Part shown: positions 25,468 to 34,122 of the stretch, piece by piece
Layout: each line of letters begins with the position of its first letter
Position numbering within the stretch: the stretch's first letter is position 1
NCBI RefSeq assembly: GCF_004358025.1
Contig: NZ_SMTL01000001.1
Coordinates: 496,001 to 560,000, forward strand
Direction: 5' to 3'
DNA from: Rhizobium deserti
GTDB taxonomy: Bacteria; Pseudomonadota; Alphaproteobacteria; Rhizobiales; Rhizobiaceae
DNA: 64,000 nt
The notes under the pieces: generated by a model
What the model was told of the DNA's origin: nothing
The model's input: the letters and a program-made list of their open reading frames with translations, nothing else
The model's database searches: none
Made by a program: the position numbers and the translations under genes

Positions 25468-27639
25468 CTATACTGCCACCGCCCGCCGTTCCGGACCCTT
25501 GACGAGCAAGTGGACCGCCGCCTCAGACAAGGGACGTGAGAGCAGGAAGCCCTGCAGGTCGTCGCAGCCAAGCTTCTGGAGTGCAGCCCGCTGCGCCTCG
25601 GTTTCGACGCCTTCCGCAGTGATCTTCAGTCCCTTCGCACGTGCCATGCTGATAATAGCCATGACAATCGCCTTGTTGTCGGCCTTGTCCATGTCGTCGA
25701 CAAAAGACTTGTCGATTTTGATGCGATCAGCGTCGATCGTCTGCACGCGCGAGAAGGAGGCGTAACCTGTCCCAAAGTCGTCGATCGCGAAGCTGACACC
25801 TGCCGCCCGTAAGGAAGCAACGTTGTTGATGAAGTGGCCGTCCTTATCGACGGGCAGGCTCTCCGTCAGCTCGATCTCAAGGCGGTTAGGATCGATGTGG
25901 GAAGCGGCAAGCGTGCCGATGACGCGGAGCGCATAGCCTGGCGAGCTGAGTTCGAGAACGGAAACGTTGATCGCCACACGGATGGCAGGCAGCTCAAAAA
26001 GAAGCTTGCAAACGTCCCGAAGGACTAGCGTCCCGACCTCGTGAATAAGGCCCATTTCTTCCGCAAGAGGAATGAATATCTCTGGGCTGATAAAGCCCTG
26101 CCTTGGATGCATCCATCGGGCAAGCGCTTCAAATGACGCAACCTTCCCGTCATCAAGAGAGAAGACCGGCTGGTAGAAAGTCTGGATCTGAATGCCGGAT
26201 GCGACCGCCTCACGAAGATCGTCTTCCAGACGTCTCCGCTTCTGCAGCAGTTCGTCCATATGGCTGCCGAAGATCGCGTAAGTATTTCGACCTGCAGCTT
26301 TCGAGTGATAAAGGGCGATATCCGCCTGGCGGGTAAGCTCCAGATAATCCGTCTTCCCGGAAGAGGTCGCAACACCGACGCTTGCACCGATCGAAGCGTG
26401 CGCACCGCCCTCAAGGTCGAAGGGCTGGTTGAGACATTTGATGATCTGTGAGGCGATTTGGTCTGCTCGTTGGGCATCGTCTCCTTCGAGAAGGATCGTG
26501 AACTCGTCTCCACCGATACGAGCGATCAGCGCCTTGGCAAGCAGAGACCTCAGCCGAGTGGCAACCATGGTGATGAGCTTATCACCTGCAGGGTGGCCGA
26601 ACGTGTCGTTGACGGCCTTGAACCGGTCGAGGTCGACAAAAAGAACGCTGAGCTTATCTTCCGAAGCGCCTTCCAGGCGTTTGGAGAGCTCCTTGTTGAA
26701 ATGAGCGCGGTTGGCGAGCCCTGTCAAAGAATCGTGCGACGCCTGGTGTAGAAGCTCGGCCCTGCTGGAGGCGAGCCGCGTGCCGCGCCGCCAGATCATG
26801 CCTCCAAACAGGCTTGCCGCAGCGGCAATGGCGACGAATGCCAGCACGAGTGCAGGTGCCGTTGCTTGAAGCACGCTTGAACCGGGCCTGAATGGAATCC
26901 AGTGGAAATAGCCGAGCACGACCCCGGAGTGGGAGATGAGGGGCACAAACGAGCGGCTCAGGTCCTTGGTCGGCGCTAAACTGAACTGCAAGTCCGAAAA
27001 CTCGTACTCCGTGCCGATCTCGTTTGGCAGGTTACCGTCGAGGAAGCGAACGGCGACATGCAGGTTCTCCTGCCCGGGCTCCTGTTGGATCTCGCCACTG
27101 TCGGACACGATCGGCTTGACGCTGACGATGGCAGGTCGCAGACCAACATAAACGAGATCGGCCTCTCCAATCGATAATACGCGTTCGTTAGTTCCTTCGG
27201 TGTCGCCGCTTGCCAGACGTTCTTGAAGTCTCTCGGCAAGCGGTAGATAGGCTCGGGCAAGATCATCTGGCCTTGGTCCATCCTCGGTGGAAAAACGGTA
27301 AATGAGGTTGCGATCTGCGCTAAGTACCAGGGCTATATCGTGACCAAAATAGGTATGCATCCAGGCACCTACATTGGTATCGAGCCATTCTAGATTTCTC
27401 GCTATAGCGTTGCGCACAGCGTCATCCCAGACAGTTGCACTTTCCTGATCGTGGGCTATCGCGGTGCGCAGCTTGGACACGGTGAGTGTAACCAGACCTT
27501 TTTGCCGAGTTTCCGCCACTTCGTCGATCCGCAGCGCCGCCCAGTTGAGGGTAAGGTAGAGGAGGCCGCAGATCGTAAAGGAGAGGGTTGCCGGGAGAGC
27601 AAACCGAAGAAACCATTGTGACTGCATCTGCTTGATCAT
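25468..27639 (-). CDS. CHASE4-GGDEF-EAL cyclic-di-GMP enzyme
   Basis: A 723-residue membrane sensor with both c-di-GMP synthesis and breakdown domains. Order: helix at about 10-32, a CHASE4-like periplasmic domain (WDDAVRNAIARNLEWLDTNV) to about 240, helix at about 255-277, GGDEF domain (DLDRFKAVNDTFGH, RIGGDEFTIL), then EAL domain. The EAL catalytic set looks complete: FEALARW, NVSVLEL, EIELTES, DDFGTGYASF, AEGVETEAQ. No RxxD inhibitory site stands before GGDEF. Both activities are therefore possible; which one dominates cannot be told. It is convergent with the glutathione enzyme. Confidence 0.93.
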   Translation of the reverse strand: MIKQMQSQWFLRFALPATLSFTICGLLYLTLNWAALRIDEVAETRQKGLVTLTVSKLRTAIAHDQESATVWDDAVRNAIARNLEWLDTNVGAWMHTYFGHDIALVLSADRNLIYRFSTEDGPRPDDLARAYLPLAERLQERLASGDTEGTNERVLSIGEADLVYVGLRPAIVSVKPIVSDSGEIQQEPGQENLHVAVRFLDGNLPNEIGTEYEFSDLQFSLAPTKDLSRSFVPLISHSGVVLGYFHWIPFRPGSSVLQATAPALVLAFVAIAAAASLFGGMIWRRGTRLASSRAELLHQASHDSLTGLANRAHFNKELSKRLEGASEDKLSVLFVDLDRFKAVNDTFGHPAGDKLITMVATRLRSLLAKALIARIGGDEFTILLEGDDAQRADQIASQIIKCLNQPFDLEGGAHASIGASVGVATSSGKTDYLELTRQADIALYHSKAAGRNTYAIFGSHMDELLQKRRRLEDDLREAVASGIQIQTFYQPVFSLDDGKVASFEALARWMHPRQGFISPEIFIPLAEEMGLIHEVGTLVLRDVCKLLFELPAIRVAINVSVLELSSPGYALRVIGTLAASHIDPNRLEIELTESLPVDKDGHFINNVASLRAAGVSFAIDDFGTGYASFSRVQTIDADRIKIDKSFVDDMDKADNKAIVMAIISMARAKGLKITAEGVETEAQRAALQKLGCDDLQGFLLSRPLSEAAVHLLVKGPERRAVAV

Positions 27640-27898
27640 GCGAACCTGCTTTCGTATCTATGCAGGTGGTAAAACAGAGAGTCTTAAAATGCCTCCATGG
27701 AGAATGGTTACAGGGGCATGAAGACGCGGGCCGGGCAAACTCGCCACATCACAAACAGGCTGTCAGCCTGATCTGCCAGTATAGAAACGCCACCAAGACT
27801 GTTGGGTTTGACGAAGCTCCGCCCGCGTTTCACGGACTGCACTATGCGGAGACCTATGCGCATTCCGGCGGCTTAGGAGCCAAGCCGTCGCTTGGTGG

Positions 27899-28387
27899 TT
27901 ACCAATATTCGCCTCGTGGCACCTCATCCGCGAGCTCCTCCAGCCTGCGCAACGTGGCCGAAGTCACGCCATCGGGAAGAGCATCCAGCGCAAAGAACCC
28001 GCTTTCGGCAATCTCCCGATCCGGCAGCCGCGGCGCCGTCTGTTCGACGCTGACCTTGTAGAACAGCACATGGTCCCTCGGGCTGGCATTGCGGTTGAGA
28101 TAAACATGCAGAAGCTCCGGCGCCCCGCGGATTTTGAGATTGCCCTCTTCCCGCAATTCCTTGGCAAGCGCCTGCAAGGCCGTCTCGTGCCGCTCCACCC
28201 CGCCGCCGGGCATGTACCAGCCGGGGACATAGGTATGCCGCACCAGGAATATGCGGCCTTTGTCGTCGAAGCAGGCGGCCCGTACGCCAAGCGTCATACC
28301 GCGCGTCAGCATGAAGAACCGGTGCAGCAGCCACACGGTGACGCGCGTGCGTGCATTGCCGATTTCGGCTATTCCTGGGCCGGTCAT
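27899..28387 (-). CDS. NUDIX hydrolase with divergent box
   Basis: A 162-residue NUDIX-domain protein. The box runs GGGVERHETALQALAKEL then REEGNL: the metal-binding Glu pair is kept, but the usual Arg before the first Glu is Lys and the last Gly of the box is Asn. The N-terminus contains a short hydrophobic patch (TVWLLHRFFML), seen in rhizobial relatives that may sit near the membrane. ATG 28387 is favoured over a TTG at 28402. The gene is divergent from the metallophosphoesterase, 65 bases apart. The substrate is unknown. Confidence 0.85.
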   Translation of the reverse strand: MTGPGIAEIGNARTRVTVWLLHRFFMLTRGMTLGVRAACFDDKGRIFLVRHTYVPGWYMPGGGVERHETALQALAKELREEGNLKIRGAPELLHVYLNRNASPRDHVLFYKVSVEQTAPRLPDREIAESGFFALDALPDGVTSATLRRLEELADEVPRGEYW

Positions 28388-28452
28388 GCATATCTCCGGC
28401 AAAGGCCAGAAAATCGATAACGTTTTGGCGGTTCGTGCGTTATGCCAAAACC

Positions 28453-29406
28453 ATGTTCAAATTCGCGCATATTTCCGACATCCACCTGGGCCCGCTTCCG
28501 AAGCTGTCGCTTCGCGAGCTCTTTTCAAAGCGCATTACCGGCTTTGTGAACTGGCATCGCAATCGCAGCAAGCACCTTTTCGTCAACACGCTTGACCTGC
28601 TCTTGAGCGATCTGAAGCTGCGCGAACCGGATCAGCTGGTGATTACCGGCGATCTGGTCAATCTTGCGACCAAGATCGAGACACGGCTTGCAGGCGAATG
28701 GTTGCGCACCATTGGCGATCCGCACGATACAACCGTCGTGCCCGGTAATCACGATGCCTATGTCCCCGGTGCCCACGATAAATCCGTCAACGAATGGTAC
28801 CCTTTCATCAAAAGCGACGACGATCCGGCGCAATGGCCGGAAGACGATCATATCTTTCCCACTATGCGGCGGCGCGGCCCGATCGCCATCATCGGATGCT
28901 CGACATCGAATGCCACCCTGCCCTTTTCGGCATCAGGCTATTACGGCTCCCGCCAAGCGCGTGAAACGGTCAACCTTCTCAAGCAGGCCGGTGAGGAGGG
29001 CCTGTTTCGCGTCGTGCTGATCCATCATCCGCCTATCCGCGGCGCCGCCTCCTCCCACAAGCGGATGATCGGCATCCGTCGCTTCGGAGCCGCTATTTCC
29101 ACCGGCGGTGCAGAACTCGTTTTGCACGGACACACCCATCTCAACACGCTTTATTGGCTCAAGGGCCGCGAGAAGCAGGTGCCGGTGGTTGGCATAGCTT
29201 CGGCGTCTCAAGGGCCTGGCGGCCACAAGCCTCGGTCTGCCTATAACCTGTTCACACTGACGGGCGAGAGGGGCAACTGGAACCTCCTGCGGGAAAGATA
29301 CAGCCTCACCGAAAAAGGCGACGGAGTGGCGCTGGAGGACAGCAAGCTCCTGTACGGCACGATGCCCGCCGAGGTTTCCGTGCCTGAAGCGGCAAGAATT
29401 CTGTAG
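28453..29406 (+). CDS. Metallophosphoesterase (calcineurin-like)
   Basis: The 317-residue protein has the full metallophosphoesterase motif series: FAHISDIHLG (DxH), ITGDLVN (GDxxx), VPGNHDAY (GNHD), LIHHPP and LHGHTHLN (GHxH). These residues bind the two metal ions of the active site. Similar proteins act as cyclic nucleotide or phospholipid pyrophosphate hydrolases; which applies here is unknown. ATG 28453 (MFKFAHISD) begins the domain directly; upstream in-frame residues look non-coding. No signal peptide. It reads toward the ECF sigma pair, 99 bases away. Confidence 0.9.
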   Translation: MFKFAHISDIHLGPLPKLSLRELFSKRITGFVNWHRNRSKHLFVNTLDLLLSDLKLREPDQLVITGDLVNLATKIETRLAGEWLRTIGDPHDTTVVPGNHDAYVPGAHDKSVNEWYPFIKSDDDPAQWPEDDHIFPTMRRRGPIAIIGCSTSNATLPFSASGYYGSRQARETVNLLKQAGEEGLFRVVLIHHPPIRGAASSHKRMIGIRRFGAAISTGGAELVLHGHTHLNTLYWLKGREKQVPVVGIASASQGPGGHKPRSAYNLFTLTGERGNWNLLRERYSLTEKGDGVALEDSKLLYGTMPAEVSVPEAARIL

Positions 29407-29505
29407 AATATATCTGGCGCCTGTTGCGAAATGACCACATCCAATTCATAGCTGAAGCTTGTTGCCGCAATTGTAACGCAGATTCCGAGTAAACTTGTTC
29501 AGCAC

Positions 29506-29994
29506 ATGAGCCAATCGACCCCAACAACTGATATCCGTCGCGATCTGGTCGCGCTCCTGCCGCGACTGCGCCGCTTTGCGCTGACGCTGACGGGCAGCGC
29601 GCCGGAGGCGGATGATCTTGTGCGGTTGGTCTGCGGCCGGGCGATCCACAAGAGCCACCACTGGAAAGGCGAAGGCCGCATCGAAAGCTGGCTGTTCAGC
29701 ATGATGCGCAGCGCCTGGGCCGATGACGCCAAGAAGCGCCGCAAATCCGACGCAGCAAGCCAGTCGGCTGATCTCAACGCACCCGCAGGCGACCCGGCAA
29801 GAGCCAATTATCTGCTTCTCTCTCTTCCCGAAGGCTTAGCCAGCAGTTTTCTTCTGGTTGAGGTTGAGGGCTTTACCTACAAGGAAGCTGCCGCTGTCCT
29901 CGGTCTCTCGAAGGATGTGCTCGCTTCCCGTCTTTGCGCTGCACGGCTTAAGCTTGCAGCTCTTGGCATGGACGTGGCCGAACGGAGAGCATGA
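29506..29994 (+). CDS. ECF-type RNA polymerase sigma factor
   Basis: This 162-residue protein has the two-domain layout of an ECF sigma factor. Region 2 is RRFALTLTGSAPEADDLVRL to SWLFSMMRSAWADDAKKRR, and region 4 is LPEGLASSFLLVEVEGFTYKEAAAVLGLSKDVLASRLCAA, with a helix-turn-helix near the end. Region 2.4 is less standard (the Asp-Ala-Lys-Lys-Arg-Arg end is kept). It overlaps the anti-sigma gene by four bases (ATGA), the classic sigma/anti-sigma pairing. The controlled stimulus is not evident. Confidence 0.88.
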   Translation: MSQSTPTTDIRRDLVALLPRLRRFALTLTGSAPEADDLVRLVCGRAIHKSHHWKGEGRIESWLFSMMRSAWADDAKKRRKSDAASQSADLNAPAGDPARANYLLLSLPEGLASSFLLVEVEGFTYKEAAAVLGLSKDVLASRLCAARLKLAALGMDVAERRA

Positions 29995-30836
29995 CATTGC
30001 CAAACGCCCAGCCCTCCGCGCTCGAACTGCGCCTTTCCAGTTATCTCGACGGTGAAGCCAGCGACCAGGACAAGCACGAGCTCGAGGCTCTGCTCGTCAA
30101 CGATTCTCAGGCACGCGTCCTGCACGATTCGCTCAAGCGCGGCGGTGAGTTCGGCCGGCGGGTTCTCGACGACATGCTGAAGGAACCGGTGCCACTCGAT
30201 CTGGTGCGCACGATCAAGAACGCTCCCTTGCCGCGCCGCGCCGTGCGGCTGCCGCAGGCGCCGCGTGCTCCACTTGCCTTCCGTCCCTCCGGTGCGCAGG
30301 CGCTTCTCGCCTGCCTCCTGTTTTTCGGGGTCGGCGGCGGCATTGGATATATGCTGGCCGCCCATCCGCCCATGCCGGATTTCGCACGGACGAGCGCACC
30401 TGCCTCCGACGCCCGCGACTGGCTGGATGATGTCGTTGCTCATTACCGTCTTTATGAGCGACAGGAGAGCCGGCTCAGCGAGATCGGCGCCGATCGCCCG
30501 GCTGACATCCTCCAATGGCTGACGACCAATACCGGCGTCAGCTTCCGAATTCCTAATCTCAGCGACAGCGGCTTGACCTTTGCGGGCGCCCGCCTGGTCG
30601 CGGCCGACGGCTTGCCGCTCGGTGTGCTGTTTTATAAGCGCAGCGACGGGGAGAACGAGGTGATTGCCCTTACCTTTTCGAAGACCCGTCCGGATACCGG
30701 TCGCCCGATCGAAGATATCCGCAACGATACCGGGCTGGTTTCCTGGAGCACGCCGCTGGCCACCTTTGTTCTAGTCGGCCCGTCCTCGGCTGCCGATCTC
30801 GATGATATCGCCGCCAAGGCGGCCGGCTTGATCTAG
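29991..30836 (+). CDS. Transmembrane anti-sigma factor
   Basis: A 281-residue single-pass membrane protein coupled to the sigma gene. The cytoplasmic N-terminal part looks like an anti-sigma domain (LELRLSSYLDGEASDQDKHELEALL) without a CxxC zinc pair, then a membrane helix at about 101-122 (LLACLLFFGVGGGIGYMLAA) and a periplasmic domain of about 160 residues. The function, holding the sigma factor until a signal arrives, is inferred from family layout and from the four-base overlap. The C-terminal domain has no motif I know. Confidence 0.87.
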   Translation: MTLPNAQPSALELRLSSYLDGEASDQDKHELEALLVNDSQARVLHDSLKRGGEFGRRVLDDMLKEPVPLDLVRTIKNAPLPRRAVRLPQAPRAPLAFRPSGAQALLACLLFFGVGGGIGYMLAAHPPMPDFARTSAPASDARDWLDDVVAHYRLYERQESRLSEIGADRPADILQWLTTNTGVSFRIPNLSDSGLTFAGARLVAADGLPLGVLFYKRSDGENEVIALTFSKTRPDTGRPIEDIRNDTGLVSWSTPLATFVLVGPSSAADLDDIAAKAAGLI

Positions 30837-30944
30837 TCTGATCAGCCAAGAGAAGCTGAGGTGGCCCCAAGCTAAGGGCTCGATGAGCCGCGTGGCCGCA
30901 TTCGGTATGGCCCGCGGCGCATTGACTTATGAACGGAGTTCAGA

Positions 30945-31427
30945 ATGAGCGTCGCCTTCGTTAAGGAAGAGAGTGCGGAAACGGCTGCAGAAACCCTGCT
31001 GCCCGACCGCCCGATCTCGCCGCATCCCAACCTCGTCACCGAGGCCGGGCTGAAAGCGATCGAGGCGGAACTGCAAAAAGCCCGCCAGGCCTATGATGCA
31101 ACCAGTGGCATAGAGGATGTTAACGAGCGCCGGCGCCAGGCGGCCGGGCCGCTGCGCGATCTGCGCTATTTTGCAGCCAGGCTCCACTCGGCCCAGGTTA
31201 TGCCAGCTCCAGCCACTACGGTAACTGTCGGTTTCGGCAGCACCGTCACCTTCAGCCGTGACGACGGACGAGTACAGACCTACCGCATCGTGGGAGAAGA
31301 CGAGGCAGATCCGAAAAGCGGAACGATATCGCATGTTTCGCCGGTCGCCCGTCTTTTGTTCGGCAAGGCCGTTGGAGACGTGGTCAGCATGGGTGAGCAG
31401 GAACTGGAGATCACCGCAATCTCGTAA
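30945..31427 (+). CDS. GreA/GreB family transcript-cleavage factor homologue
   Basis: A 160-residue Gre-factor homologue. The N-terminal coiled coil is LVTEAGLKAIEAELQKARQA with the tip region (GIEDVNERR), and the C-terminal FKBP-like domain reads GSTVTFSRDDGRVQTYRIVGEDEADPK and SPVARLLFGKAVGDVV. True GreA rescues backtracked RNA polymerase by stimulating cleavage; here the tip carries fewer acidic residues than typical, so the activity is uncertain. A GGAG ribosome site precedes ATG 30945. It is probably a second, accessory Gre gene; the main greA is not in the window. Confidence 0.87.
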   Translation: MSVAFVKEESAETAAETLLPDRPISPHPNLVTEAGLKAIEAELQKARQAYDATSGIEDVNERRRQAAGPLRDLRYFAARLHSAQVMPAPATTVTVGFGSTVTFSRDDGRVQTYRIVGEDEADPKSGTISHVSPVARLLFGKAVGDVVSMGEQELEITAIS

Positions 31428-31519
31428 AGCGGCCAGCACCACACCGTTGGCTCCCAACCTCGCAAGGGCCGCCCGTCTTCGACAGACGGCCCTATCCTTG
31501 GCCAGGCTGAGCCTTGACC

Positions 31520-33229
31520 TCAGCCCCGCGCCGCCAGCACCCGGTTGGCCGCCGAAACGATGGCCTCGAGCGAGGCTGCCACGATATTGGTATTAATGCC
31601 CGCGCCAAACAGCTTTCCGCCCGGATGCTCCATTTCCACATAGGCGATGGCCGAAGCATTGGAGCCATGCTGCAGCGAGTGCTCGGAATAGTCGGCGACT
31701 GACAGCTCCACGCCAAGATAGGTCGACAGCGCGTTGATGAAACCGTCGATCGGGCCGGTCCCCTTGCCCTCGATCCGCTTCACTTCTCCCCGGTCGGTTA
31801 TCTCCGCCGAAACCACCCGCACGCCCTTCTGCTCGACGCCGGCCGGATAGGTGTTGTGATCGACGAATTTCAGCCGGCCCTCGGGCTGCTCCACATAGCG
31901 GTTTATGAAGTGGTCGTAGATCCGCCTCGATGGAAGCTCGACGCCCTCTTCATCGGTGATGCGCTGGATTTCCTCGCGATATTCCACCTGCAGGTTGCGC
32001 GGCAGGTTCAGCCCGTAATCTTCAGCCAGGATGTAGGCGATGCCGCCCTTGCCCGACTGCGAGTTGATGCGGATGATCGCCTCGTAGGAACGGCCGACGT
32101 CACGCGGGTCGATCGGCAGGTAAGGCACTTCCCAAACGGGATGATTGGCAACCTTGATGGCTTTCATGCCCTTGTTGATCGCGTCCTGATGGGAGCCGGA
32201 AAAAGCGGTATAGACCAGTTCGCCGACATAGGGGTGTCGCTCGGGAATGACCATTTCATTGGAATATTCGTAGACCTGCTTGATCCGCTCGATGTTCGAG
32301 CAGTCCAGTTGCGGATCGACGCCCTGTGTATACATGTTGAGTGCCAGCGTCACGACATCGACATTGCCGGTGCGCTCGCCATTGCCGAACAGCGTGCCTT
32401 CGACACGGTCAGCGCCCGCCATCAGGCCGAGCTCGGTCGCGGCAATGCCCGTGCCCCGGTCATTATGGGGATGCAGAGAAATAATGACATTCTCGCGGTT
32501 GTCGATATTGCGGCACATCCACTCGATCTGGTCGGCATAGATGTTCGGCGTCGCCATCTCGACCGTCGAGGGCAGGTTGAGGATCAGCTTGTTTTCCGTC
32601 GTCGGCTTCATTTCCGCAATCACCGCGTTGCAGATCTCCAGAGCCACTTCCAGTTCGGTGCCGGTAAAGCTTTCCGGCGAATATTCGAACCGGAAATCGC
32701 CGCTTGCCCTCGCGGCCATGTCGGTGATCATCTTGGCGGCATCGACTGCAATCTGCTTGATGCCGGCGACGTCCTTGGCGAACACGACGCGGCGCTGCAG
32801 TTCAGATGTCGAATTGTAGAAATGGATGATTGGCTTATGCGCGCCTTCGAGCGCCTCGAACGTGCGGGTGATCAGTTCCGGGCGGCACTGCACCAGCACC
32901 TGCAGCGACACGTCCTGCGGCACGCCGCCCTCTTCCACGCACCAGCGGGCAAAATCGAAATCGGTCTGCGAGGCCGACGGGAAACCGATCTCGATTTCCT
33001 TGAAGCCCATGTCGAGCAGCAGCTTGAACATGCGGGCCTTGCGGTCGTGGCCCATTGGATTGACCAGCGACTGGTTTCCGTCCCGCAGGTCGACCGAACA
33101 CCAGATCGGCGCCTTGTCAACGACCTTGGAGGGCCAGGTGCGGTCGGGGATGTTGATCGTTGGGTAAGGCCGGTATTTCACGGTTGCGTCGGGCATGCCC
33201 GATCTGGAAGAATTGGCTTTGGCGTCCAT
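31520..33229 (-). CDS. leuA: 2-isopropylmalate synthase
   Basis: LeuA condenses acetyl-CoA with 2-ketoisovalerate, the first committed step of leucine synthesis. The 569-residue length is the long (LeuA type 2) form. Motifs: SVDLRDGNQSL (metal and substrate site), SLHPHNDRGTGIAATEL (metal His-x-His), and a C-terminal regulatory domain after about residue 430. ATG 33229 (MDAKANSS) is chosen; an open frame continues upstream to a TTG at 33439, but that stretch lies over the probable leader. A likely attenuator leader (33384-33509) precedes it, implying leucine-dependent control. Confidence 0.95.
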   Translation of the reverse strand: MDAKANSSRSGMPDATVKYRPYPTINIPDRTWPSKVVDKAPIWCSVDLRDGNQSLVNPMGHDRKARMFKLLLDMGFKEIEIGFPSASQTDFDFARWCVEEGGVPQDVSLQVLVQCRPELITRTFEALEGAHKPIIHFYNSTSELQRRVVFAKDVAGIKQIAVDAAKMITDMAARASGDFRFEYSPESFTGTELEVALEICNAVIAEMKPTTENKLILNLPSTVEMATPNIYADQIEWMCRNIDNRENVIISLHPHNDRGTGIAATELGLMAGADRVEGTLFGNGERTGNVDVVTLALNMYTQGVDPQLDCSNIERIKQVYEYSNEMVIPERHPYVGELVYTAFSGSHQDAINKGMKAIKVANHPVWEVPYLPIDPRDVGRSYEAIIRINSQSGKGGIAYILAEDYGLNLPRNLQVEYREEIQRITDEEGVELPSRRIYDHFINRYVEQPEGRLKFVDHNTYPAGVEQKGVRVVSAEITDRGEVKRIEGKGTGPIDGFINALSTYLGVELSVADYSEHSLQHGSNASAIAYVEMEHPGGKLFGAGINTNIVAASLEAIVSAANRVLAARG

Positions 33230-33383
33230 CGGTCTCGTCTCATCTCGTTCTGACGCCCCGACCAGCCGCCCTTTCGGGTCGAGCCTTCGTCGATGCGGAC
33301 CTTGAAGGTCTATCTGCTCTGGTCTTGAAAGTTCTTGAGAGGAGCTCTTATGCCGGGCGGGCTTGTCGGCCGCCGGGCGCTCC

Positions 33384-33509
33384 TCAACGGACCCGGCAAC
33401 CGCGCGTAAGGTCGAGGCTAAGAAGCGAGGAAAGCGCAAATACCGTCGTTCCGGCCGCGGTGCGGCTGGTCAACGAACGGTCAGACATGATTGCGCCTGT
33501 CATGATCAT
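33384..33509 (-). CDS. Probable leuA leader peptide (41 codons)
   Basis: A small frame begins at ATG 33509, six bases after a TATAGA box, and ends at TGA 33384. It has Leu codons clustered near its end (ALSSLLSLDL: five of ten). That is the pattern of a ribosome-stalling leader. Alternative starts in frame are ATG 33503 and ATG 33488, the last with an AGGCG-like ribosome site. A GAGGAGC/GCTCCTC stem overlaps the stop codon, but no T-rich terminator is evident. The reading rests on position and codon content only, so it may also be chance. Confidence 0.4.
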   Translation of the reverse strand: MIMTGAIMSDRSLTSRTAAGTTVFALSSLLSLDLTRGCRVR

Positions 33510-33515
33510 CCAGAA

Positions 33516-33544
33516 TCTATAACCGCGGAGCAGAGGATGTGCAA
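33516..33544 (-). promoter_or_regulatory. Candidate leuA promoter
   Basis: On the minus strand TTGCAC (33539-33544) and TATAGA (33516-33521) are 17 bases apart, a good sigma-70-type match. Transcription would start next to ATG 33509, making the leader nearly or fully leaderless. Confidence 0.5.
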
Positions 33545-33587
33545 GCCCACTCCAACCACCGTGACCGGCTTGATTAGTTCCCAGCCG

Positions 33588-33845
33588 CTACTGCGCGGCG
33601 TCCTGTCCGGCAGCACCCCGCTCCTTTAGCCGCTCCTCGAGCCACCGCTGCACCAGTTGCTGGCGAGTGACGCCGAGCTTTCCGGCTTCCCGGTCTAAGG
33701 TGCCAAGAAGCCGAAGCGGCAGATCGAGTTCCGCGGCACCGAATTGCTCACCGCCACTTCGGGCGTTTTCCCAGTCGAGATACTCGCTGATATCCTCGCC
33801 CCTATCAAATCTCTCATCGAATTCCTGGGCGGAAATGGTCTTCAT
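33588..33845 (-). CDS. brnA: BrnA antitoxin
   Basis: The 85-residue antitoxin of the BrnT/BrnA type II pair. It starts MKTISAQEFDERFDRGEDI and ends in a ribbon-helix-helix-like DNA-binding part (AAELDLPLRLLGTLDREAGKLGVTRQQLVQRWLEERL). BrnA normally binds BrnT and represses the operon. ATG 33845 is set by GGAAAGGCGAC just ahead. The start lies inside the toxin gene (32-base overlap), and the order toxin then antitoxin is as in other brn loci. It is the last gene before the leuA leader region. Confidence 0.87.
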   Translation of the reverse strand: MKTISAQEFDERFDRGEDISEYLDWENARSGGEQFGAAELDLPLRLLGTLDREAGKLGVTRQQLVQRWLEERLKERGAAGQDAAQ

Positions 33846-34095
33846 AACGTCGCCTTTCCGTGTCATGTGCACGCCGCACCGAGATAATCCGTATCGATCG
33901 GCCGCGCAGCGTATAGATGGCAACCCACAACATCCCGCCTATACGGCCGATCCGCGCAAAACGATGTTCGTTGTCGGACCTGGCATCAAGGTCCAGATAG
34001 GCTCCATCGCGCCACAGCGCCTGCGCTTCTAAGAAATCGATGCCGTGCTTGTTTTTGTTGGAGGCGCTTTTCTCGGCATTGAACTCGAACTCCAT
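33814..34095 (-). CDS. brnT: BrnT toxin
   Basis: The 93-residue BrnT-family toxin is a RelE-fold ribonuclease that cuts RNA and halts translation. Its family opening is clear: MEFEFNAEKSASNKNKHGIDFLEA (Lys-xx-Asn-xx-Lys-His-Gly pattern), then LWVAIYTLRGRSIRIISVRRA and the acidic-basic tail. ATG 34095 is taken, as an upstream in-frame ATG would add eight residues. The gene starts only 27 bases after the benE stop on the same strand, so the pair may be transcribed from benE or from a promoter within its 3' end. Confidence 0.87.
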   Translation of the reverse strand: MEFEFNAEKSASNKNKHGIDFLEAQALWRDGAYLDLDARSDNEHRFARIGRIGGMLWVAIYTLRGRSIRIISVRRAHDTERRRYEDHFRPGIR

Positions 34096-34122
34096 GCCGG
34101 CCCCGCGCCACGCGAACACAAG

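Noticed and set aside
31856..33253. Open plus-strand frame of 465 codons opposite leuA
   Set aside because: Antisense to leuA, which has clear family motifs; high-GC shadow.
33230..33439. Longer leuA N-terminus starting at TTG 33439
   Set aside because: The added 70 residues overlap the leader and lack family similarity; ATG 33229 gives the usual length.
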